Source: Granulosicoccaceae bacterium (GTDB lineage Bacteria > Pseudomonadota > Gammaproteobacteria > Granulosicoccales > Granulosicoccaceae). From it: a stretch of DNA of 6,021 nucleotides. The DNA is taken from NCBI GenBank assembly GCA_023301405.1, contig JALZUX010000090.1, positions 1-6,021 on the forward strand, written 5' to 3'. Of the stretch, positions 1-5,800 are shown one piece after another. Position numbers and translations under genes: made by a program. Numbering within the stretch: position 1 is the stretch's first letter; every line of letters begins with the position of its first letter. Below the pieces are notes generated by a model. That model saw only the letters and a program-made list of their open reading frames with translations. It was not told where the DNA came from and ran no database searches.

Positions 1-711
1 CAGCCTTGGGCAGAAATCTCCTACGGAGATTATGTGTTGCAAAACAACACCTGGAACAACAGCGATGTTTTTACGCAAACCTGGTCTCAGTGCATTGAGC
101 TAGGTGGTGGTCCGGGTAACTATGTAGCCAAATGGGATTACGATTGGCTGCGTCGCAACCAAGGTGCCGAGTACTCGGTGAAAAGTTACCCTCAGGTGTA
201 CTACGGTCGTAAAACTAAAAATTCACAATCTGGTACACCGGCCAAGCTAGGTTTGCCAGCGCGCATCAATAATCTGCCCGACTTCAAGGTGCGGTATCGA
301 TACTCAGAAACCGGCAGCCCCGAGCGAAATGTAGCGCTTGAATCGTTTTTCCACACCAGCTGCGAAGCTGAAGAATGGAATAAACAGTTCGAAATGATGA
401 TTTGGGTTGGAAAGCCTACCGTTAGAACACCCGGCACACTGGTCTCCGAAGCTACCATTGATGGTAAAGTCTGGGATGTTTACACCAACCCTTCACTGGG
501 CTGGGGCTATGTGGCATTTGTTGACCAGGAGACTTCAACCGAAGGTCGGTTGGACTGGAACAAGTTTGTTGACTGGACCCGCTTCCAGGGCCCTTCGGTT
601 GGTGTTTGGCCGATTGGCAACAATACTTGCATGGGTGCGATAGAAATCGGCACTGAAACTTTCTGGGGGACGGGCACTTTTACGCTCCACGAGTTCAGCG
701 TCACTCGATAA
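1..711 (+). CDS. Glycoside hydrolase family 12 endoglucanase/xyloglucanase, 5'-truncated by the window edge
   Basis: Likely a secreted retaining beta-1,4-glucanase acting on cellulose, mixed-linkage glucan or xyloglucan. The frame is open from base 1, giving 236 codons before TAA at 709-711. That is almost a whole GH12 catalytic domain (usually about 220-240 residues), so mainly the start codon, signal peptide and any upstream linker or binding module are missing. The TTG at 34 lies inside the domain and is not the true start. Family landmarks in order are: YVLQNNTW near the N-terminus (codons 11-18), a WDYDW segment followed by VKSYPQV, the nucleophile motif EMMIW (Glu codon 131, bases 391-393), and the acid/base motif IGTE (Glu codon 219, bases 655-657) followed by the usual G-x-F-T-L strand. 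Both catalytic glutamates are present. The auxiliary acidic position upstream of the nucleophile reads Glu (codon 114) where characterised members have Asp. A strong terminator follows, so it is probably the last or only gene of its unit. Substrate preference cannot be read from sequence alone. Confidence 0.9.
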   Translation, partial: QPWAEISYGDYVLQNNTWNNSDVFTQTWSQCIELGGGPGNYVAKWDYDWLRRNQGAEYSVKSYPQVYYGRKTKNSQSGTPAKLGLPARINNLPDFKVRYRYSETGSPERNVALESFFHTSCEAEEWNKQFEMMIWVGKPTVRTPGTLVSEATIDGKVWDVYTNPSLGWGYVAFVDQETSTEGRLDWNKFVDWTRFQGPSVGVWPIGNNTCMGAIEIGTETFWGTGTFTLHEFSVTR

Positions 712-730
712 CAGCCTACTTTGAGATCAG

Positions 731-756
731 AAAGAGCCGCTTACGCGGCTCTTTTT
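731..756 (+). terminator. Rho-independent terminator of the GH12 gene
   Basis: A perfect 10-bp stem pairs AAAGAGCCGC (731-740) with GCGGCTCTTT (745-754) around a TTAC loop. The stem runs directly into a T-rich tail interrupted by one G. It begins 19 bases after the hydrolase stop codon, which separates that gene from the sigma-factor operon downstream. Confidence 0.93.
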
Positions 757-891
757 GTTTCTGGGTTTTGAAATGCAGTTTGTCATAACCCCTTTTACGG
801 CACTGTTGCGATACAGCTTATATGTGTGTGACTCAGTTGAGTACGGTTTCCCCCGCGTTGCGGAAAACTATCAGGCAATCAATGAGGCCCA
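757..891 (+). other. Intergenic leader of the sigma-factor operon
   Basis: This stretch must hold the promoter of the sigma/SPOR operon, because a terminator closes the upstream unit. No convincing sigma-70 promoter is visible. The best weak pair is TTTACG (794-799) with TATATG (819-824), separated by a long 19-bp spacer. A small inverted repeat, ACTCA-GT-TGAGT, lies at 831-842. A CCGC-GTT-GCGG hairpin lies at about 853-863. An autoregulated ECF-type promoter is possible but I could not identify its elements. Confidence 0.4.
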
Positions 892-1446
892 ATGGGGTTT
901 AACCTTAAATATGCGCTGAGATCAGATGTATCACTGTTGCGGGCCTATGCAAACGGAGAGATGGCTGCTTTCGAGATCCTATATCAACGCCATAAAGATG
1001 GTTTGTACAATTTTTTGTACCGGAACTTAGCACGACACGCGGTCGCTGAAGAAATAGCGCAGGAAGTGTGGATTGCGGTGATTTCGCAGGCCGGTAAGTT
1101 TGAACAGCGTGAGGCAGCCTTTCGCACTTGGTTGTATCAGATTGGTCGTAATAAAGTGATTGATTATCATCGCAAAAAGTCCAACCAAATTCATACTGAA
1201 ATTGATGAGCAAGACGATTCACTGCCGGCCAATCAGCTTAGTGTTGAAGATAATTTATTGCTTAGCCAGCTTATGGAGCTACTTGGTGAGCTTCCTGATG
1301 AGCAGCGGCAAACTTTTCTTTTGCAGCAAGAGGGTTTTTCAACTCGCGAAATTTCTAAAATTACCGGGGTTGGCAGTGAAACCGTGAAGAGCCGATTGCG
1401 TTACGCGAAAAAGGCTACCCGACAAGGTCTGGAGTCTCGGACATGA
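892..1446 (+). CDS. ECF-type sigma-70 family RNA polymerase sigma factor
   Basis: A 184-residue alternative sigma factor that would direct RNA polymerase to a specific promoter set. Its length and two-domain layout are typical of extracytoplasmic-function (group 4) sigma factors. Region 2 spans about residues 24-96, with the AEEIAQEVW stretch (core-binding and -10 area) and the FRTWLYQIGRNKVIDYHR stretch characteristic of ECF proteins. A short acidic linker (about 102-120) replaces region 3. Region 4 spans about 124-178 and contains LPDEQRQTFLL and a helix-turn-helix, STREISKITGVGSETVKSRL, for the -35 element. The ATG at 892 is preferred because an in-frame TGA at 883-885 blocks any earlier start and a GAGG at 884-887 precedes it, though only four bases away. 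The next in-frame ATG (961) would cut into region 2. The stop overlaps the next gene's start (ATGA), so the two are translationally coupled. The ECF subgroup and target promoters are unknown. Confidence 0.92.
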   Translation: MGFNLKYALRSDVSLLRAYANGEMAAFEILYQRHKDGLYNFLYRNLARHAVAEEIAQEVWIAVISQAGKFEQREAAFRTWLYQIGRNKVIDYHRKKSNQIHTEIDEQDDSLPANQLSVEDNLLLSQLMELLGELPDEQRQTFLLQQEGFSTREISKITGVGSETVKSRLRYAKKATRQGLESRT

Positions 1447-2621
1447 GCGAACTAAAAAGAAAGTACCGGGTTGCGCCCCGGCACCGTTCTCCGGATCACC
1501 TGGATTCGTTGATTCTTGCACGTGCTGAGCACAATATACCGGCTAGAAGACGGCTAGTGGTGTCGCCTTGGAAGACTGCAGTGGTCTTTTTTTGTGTTGC
1601 AGGGTTCGGGATTGCACTGTTGTTCCGCTTTGGCATGCCTTCATTGGATTCGCTATCCAGCGCAATGCCTGATTCCTTCGATGACGCCGCCAGTGTTGAA
1701 TCGAAGACTATCGCTAGCTTGCAGAAAGATACATTAGTCACGCAGGAGCGTAACGCCGAGCCTGTGGTTAACAAGCGCAACGCTGCTGATATTGATCGGG
1801 CTGAGACGGCGTCAACTCAATTCGCCGACGCATCGATACCAGAAGTCTTAAGCTCTGCTAAAGGGCAGGTGGCTGAACTGGCCAGTGCAGATTCATTGGT
1901 ACTAGATAAGGCTAGGTCAACGAGCCCGGAAGTCGCCCTATTGTCTATAGAATCAGAGCCTGCCGCGCAGTCTGTGCCACTAGAATTGGCCCAACCCGTG
2001 GTCAAAAAAGCCACCTCTGTAGTATCCAGGAACGACACCGATGTCACGGTTAGCGCAGCTAACATTGCCAAGGAAACTGAGTCAAGCTCTGGCGCTACCG
2101 CTTTGGGCTCAACTGCCATTGAAAGTGATTTGGGCGCACCAGCCGTTGTTGCACGATCATCAGTACAGTTATCACCTTTGTCGGGGGCTAAAACGCTGGG
2201 TGCAAACGAGGCTGATGTTGGAAAGCGGCGGATGAAGTCGTTGCTTGCCGGAGGACAGCCAGAAGGCAAGCAGGTGCCGGGTGGGTCTGCATTAGTGGCG
2301 TCTCAATCGGAGTCTGCGGCAGTCGATGCTGCCGGTTGGATTGCAAGGCAATCGGTATTACATTTCACGCTGCAATTGGCCATTGCGCCAGATGCCGATT
2401 ATCTGCTTGCGTTTGGTCGATCTCTGAACTTAAATCAGGCTTTGTATGTTGTTGACATAAGTGATGACCAGTCACGGGATAGCTTCGGGCTTTTTTATGG
2501 TGTATTCGATACCGCTGATCAGGCGTCGAGAGAAGTCAATTCATTGAAAAATAAGGTGACAGAGCTGAGTCCCCTGGTTCGTAATTTCAATGAGTTACGT
2601 TTTGGGCTTGAAATACCCTAG
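1443..2621 (+). CDS. Single-pass membrane protein with C-terminal SPOR domain, candidate regulator of the upstream sigma factor
   Basis: A 392-residue protein. Residues 1-43 form a basic N-terminal tail containing a P-D-H-L-D-S-L-I-L segment, followed by RRR at 35-37. One membrane helix lies at about 44-62. The positive charges before it predict the N-terminus in the cytoplasm and the rest in the periplasm. Residues 63-297 are a low-complexity Ser/Ala/Val/Glu linker, probably disordered. Residues 299-392 resemble a DamX-like SPOR domain: W299-I, then H307-F-T-L-Q-L, a central beta segment ALYVVD, and F-G-L-F-Y-G-V-F followed by a D-Q-A-S helix. SPOR domains bind denuded glycan strands at the division septum. 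The gene overlaps the sigma gene by four bases and has a GGAG at 1431-1434, eight bases before the ATG. That position suggests an anti-sigma factor, but no HxxxCxxC zinc motif is present and the only Cys lies in the membrane helix. The SPOR call is fairly sure; the anti-sigma role is inference. Confidence 0.85.
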   Translation: MSELKRKYRVAPRHRSPDHLDSLILARAEHNIPARRRLVVSPWKTAVVFFCVAGFGIALLFRFGMPSLDSLSSAMPDSFDDAASVESKTIASLQKDTLVTQERNAEPVVNKRNAADIDRAETASTQFADASIPEVLSSAKGQVAELASADSLVLDKARSTSPEVALLSIESEPAAQSVPLELAQPVVKKATSVVSRNDTDVTVSAANIAKETESSSGATALGSTAIESDLGAPAVVARSSVQLSPLSGAKTLGANEADVGKRRMKSLLAGGQPEGKQVPGGSALVASQSESAAVDAAGWIARQSVLHFTLQLAIAPDADYLLAFGRSLNLNQALYVVDISDDQSRDSFGLFYGVFDTADQASREVNSLKNKVTELSPLVRNFNELRFGLEIP

Positions 2622-2711
2622 GTCGTGTTTCGGGCGTAAATCCTTCGTAAACGGGAGTTAAACATAGGAGCCGTTACAAAAAATTACCTGAAACCAAATT
2701 CCTGCGGTTAT

Positions 2712-2722
2712 CATGTAACATG
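2712..2722. repeat. Short inverted repeat CATGT-A-ACATG
   Basis: Two exact 5-bp arms flank a single A. It lies upstream of the larger palindrome and shares the ACATG core with it; the centres are about 33 bases apart, roughly three helical turns. It could be an auxiliary operator half-site or chance. Confidence 0.35.
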
Positions 2723-2740
2723 CTGGGAAGTTTCCATAGT

Positions 2741-2760
2741 TGTTGAAACATGTTTCAACA
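2741..2760. promoter_or_regulatory. Perfect 20-bp palindrome, probable transcription-factor operator
   Basis: TGTTGAAACA is followed directly by its exact reverse complement TGTTTCAACA, with no loop. Such a loopless symmetric site suits a dimeric regulator better than an RNA hairpin. The core GAAAC-AT-GTTTC fits the published form of the site for PsrA, a TetR-family fatty-acid-responsive regulator (G/C-AAAC, 2-4 bases, GTTT-G/C). Other TetR-type regulators use similar sites, so the regulator is not identified. It would cover the -35 area of the putative promoter just downstream, which suggests repression of the coiled-coil gene. Confidence 0.6.
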
Positions 2761-2769
2761 GTACCTTGA

Positions 2770-2778
2770 TGTTGTAAT
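2770..2778 (+). promoter_or_regulatory. Putative extended -10 promoter of the coiled-coil gene
   Basis: TG-T-TGTAAT is an extended -10 element whose hexamer matches TATAAT at five of six positions. No good -35 hexamer lies at the usual distance, which is tolerable for extended -10 promoters. Transcription would start near 2785, giving a leader of about 84 bases. The 20-bp palindrome would fall at about -45 to -26. Confidence 0.35.
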
Positions 2779-2856
2779 TTTATTGTTAAATCAGTAAACA
2801 GGCAGCGAGGTGTGTATTTCCAGGCTGTATCAAGGTGTGCAACGGTTTTAGAAAAA

Positions 2857-2861
2857 AGGGG
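2857..2861 (+). promoter_or_regulatory. Ribosome binding site of the coiled-coil gene
   Basis: AGGGG, preceded by an A-run, lies seven bases before ATG at 2869. An in-frame TAG at 2863-2865 excludes earlier starts except the adjacent TTG at 2866. This fixes the start at 2869, immediately before the membrane helix. Confidence 0.75.
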
Positions 2862-2868
2862 TTAGTTG

Positions 2869-5800
2869 ATGCAATATCTTATTGGTGAAATCGGACTATT
2901 AGTTTTAGGGGCCGGCTTTATCGGGCTTGTGGTCGGGTGGCTTATTAGTCGATTTTTTAAGTCAAGATCGGCCGCAGTTGGCCAGCGACGCCTTGTCGAT
3001 GATATTCAACGACGTGATCACGAAATCAGGCGGCTGCAAGGTGATTTACGGTATGCGCGTAATGATAGTGATAATGCTCGGGTTGATTATCGCAATAGTC
3101 GGGGTGGGCGCACCAGTCGGTCCGACGAAAGGTATCGCGAGCCGCAAAAAAATCAATCAGACCATGCTGCAGCTGCGAAAGCCAAGCGCTCTGAAACAGC
3201 CTCTCTCACCGTTCGCGGTGGCGCTAGCACCGATGCCAGCACCAGTCAGGCATCTCGTCGCCTAGCGGCTCCGGCAGGCGGGCAGAATAGGCAGGCATCA
3301 CCACCAGCGGGTGCTCGGCGTCCGTCTTCTCAGGATCAATCGCCTCGTCGGTCGTCGAGTCGCTCTGGTCATGATCAGTCAATCAGGGCTGATGCCGATC
3401 GAGCTCCTAGCAAGGAGAACGAGTTACGCGCGTCGGTAGACAACGAAAGACACGAAAAAGTCCAGGCATTTGTATCAGCCGGAGCGCGTGAGGGTGAGCT
3501 GAAAAAACAGCTCGAAGAAGAAACTTATTCAAAAATTCAGGCCTTTGCTAAGCTGGGGGAAAGTGAACGTGCTCTAGCTGAGACCTCGAAACTCGCTACG
3601 CAGTCTTTCACTCAAACAACTGTGGTAAATAAGCGAAACGACACTGTCTTAAGCGATTACCAGAAACTTGTCGATCAGAAGAATCTGCAAGTCGATCAAC
3701 TGCAGCAGAAGGTGCGTGATTTACTGGCGCTGAAACAACAAGTGGCTCCAGCGCCGGCACCGGTTCGTGTACCGGTGGTAGACGGCGCGGCACAAGAGCG
3801 TGAGCGTGTCTTAAAAGCCAACCTTGAAGAAGAGTCATTTGCCAAGGTGCAGGCAATAGCTGCCTTGGGTGAGGTAGAACACAAGCTAAAACTGTCTCAA
3901 ACTAAACCTTCTGTAGATCCTAGTTTGGCGCCCTTGCGTCGTCGCGCTGATCAACAAGATGCCATTATTCTTGATCTGCGTAAGCGTATCGAGATCCAAC
4001 AGAATCAATCCAACGTGATGCAGCAGGAGTTTGATCGAAAAGTCAGAAGTCGCGAGGCTGACCTTGCCACGCTTAAAGCAGATTTCAGCGGCGGTAAAAG
4101 TGAAACTTCTCAGGCAGAAATAGACAGCTATCGTCGTAAGCTTGCTGAGTCAGATCGTGCCCACCAAAGCCGAATTGCAGAGTTCAACAAAACGCTCGAA
4201 GCCAGAAACCTCGAATACGACGAACTCGGAAACCGCCTCGAAGAATTGCGTGGAAAGATAAAGTTAAAAGACACGCAGCTAGGTCAGTTGAAAACAGAGC
4301 TTGAACAACAAAGTTCTGAAAAAATCACCTTGGAAGCAGCCAGTAATAAGTATAGAGAAGAACTGGGTGGCTTAAAAATCAGTCTTGAAGAAAAAGACGC
4401 TAATATTCTTTCGCTAAAGACACGGGCCTCTGATCTTGAACGCTCAGGTGCTGATGTCAGGGAAATGGAAACGCAACTGGGTGAATTCACCAGGAGTACT
4501 GAAGCGTCTGCGCAAAAATTTGAAAACGTTATTCTTGAACAGCGTACAAAGCTGGAAGCCCGCGAGAAAGAGTTAACAACACTGAAAGCGGCTAGCGCCA
4601 ACCGTGAAGCAGAGCTGGAAGAACAGCTAGTGGCAATTCGCAATACGGCCAAAGATGCAGAAAGTAAGAAAGCAGCGTTGCTGGCAGATACCAACCGTTT
4701 CCGGTCTCAGAAGAATGCCCACGAAGCTGAGATTTCTCAGCTAGGCAAAGACATCAGAGCGGCGACAACAAGCAATGAGCATTCACGTAAAGAAATAACA
4801 CGCCTGGAAGTATTGGCAAAAGAAGCGGAAATTCTCCGCAAAACGTTGAAAGACAAGGAGGTTGAAGAGCAACGTTTGCATCAGCTTTTAGACGCAGCGA
4901 GTAAGGCGAAGGTCGCCGCAGAACTTGACAACGAAAAACTGCTGCAAACGAAAGACAATGAAATCAACAAGGTTTCATCTGATCTCAGTGCTGTGCGAAA
5001 GTCTGTGGAAAATGAACAAAGCGAGGTAATGAGATTCAAAAAGGAGGCGCAGGCAGAAAAGGCTAACATTACCCAACTAACAAAGAGCTTCGAAGAGGAA
5101 AGCAAAAAGCAAAAAGAGGCAATCGCCAATCTCGAACCGCTGCGTTTAAAACTTCATGACAGTGAGCTTGCTGCCGAGAAATTACGCAAAGAGCATCAGG
5201 TTGCTCTGGCGAAATCTTCACAGGATGTAGAGTTGGTCCGTGCCGAGATGGTGAAACTGGAGAAAACGGGCTCTGAAGGATTAGTGGCAAAAGACAAAGA
5301 GCTTGCTGATCTCAGAACAAAAACGAAAGAACTTCACACATTGCGTTCTGATTTAAGCCAGCGTGATAGCAAGATAACCACGCTCAGTGCTGACCTTGAA
5401 AAGCTAAGAAAACAAAAAGGTGAGTATGACAACGAAATTGCTCGCTTGAGCAAAGAAATTGATGTGAGCAAGAAAGAGGCATCTACCCTCAAGCAAAGCC
5501 TGGAAGCCGAGAAGCAAGGGCTGTTGGCAAAGAACAATGAATTGCTGAAAGTTCAGGCAAGTGCTAAGGATTATGAGGCTCGCTTAACAACGCTTACAGC
5601 TGAAAGTCAAACAGCCAGTGATGGCAACAAAGAAGCGGTATCAGAGCTGCAGGGCAAGCTTGATGCTGCCTACAAAACGCATCAACAGGAAGTCACGTCG
5701 CGCGATACGCAATTAGGCGATCTGAAGCATAAGTTGCAGGCTCTTGATACGCTACGAGCTGAGAATGCAAAATACTCCGATGATATAAAAGCGCTCAACC

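Larger units (their letters stand above)
2622..2868 (+). other. Intergenic region with palindrome and putative promoter before the coiled-coil gene
   Basis: No coding sequence is evident in these 247 bases, and I see no hairpin-plus-T-tract terminator after the SPOR gene, so read-through from the sigma operon is possible. The region becomes AT-rich from about 2670. It contains an 11-bp inverted repeat (2712-2722), a perfect 20-bp palindrome (2741-2760) and an extended -10-like element (2770-2778). Close to the SPOR stop, GTAAA recurs at 2636 and 2647, with a related GTTAAA at 2657, roughly in helical phase. Its meaning is unknown. Confidence 0.6.

Noticed and set aside
34..36. TTG as the start of the GH12 gene
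   Set aside because: The frame is open to base 1 and the residues before this codon already match the start of the GH12 fold. A secreted enzyme also needs a signal peptide, which must lie upstream.
1443..1571. Canonical zinc-binding anti-sigma (ZAS) domain in the N-terminal tail
   Set aside because: The tail has no cysteine and no HxxxCxxC pattern, so only a non-canonical anti-sigma role remains possible.
1496..2269. Minus-strand frames opposite the SPOR gene
   Set aside because: They lie opposite the low-complexity linker and basic tail of the plus-strand gene, which overlaps the sigma gene by ATGA and ends in a recognisable domain. No independent coding evidence exists for the antisense.
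2689..2716. ECF-type promoter TGAAACC plus downstream TCATGT, suggesting control of the coiled-coil gene by the sigma factor
   Set aside because: The -10 part is not a recognised ECF element, and I found no matching pair upstream of the sigma operon, where autoregulation would be expected.
2741..2760. RNA hairpin or terminator at the palindrome
   Set aside because: The arms meet without a loop, the stem is AT-rich, and no T-tract follows directly, so an operator is a better reading.
2927..3265. Plus-strand frame of 112 codons overlapping the start of the coiled-coil gene
   Set aside because: It lies in another frame entirely inside the long open frame beginning at 2869, has no ribosome binding site, and its composition follows from the Arg-rich codons of the real gene.
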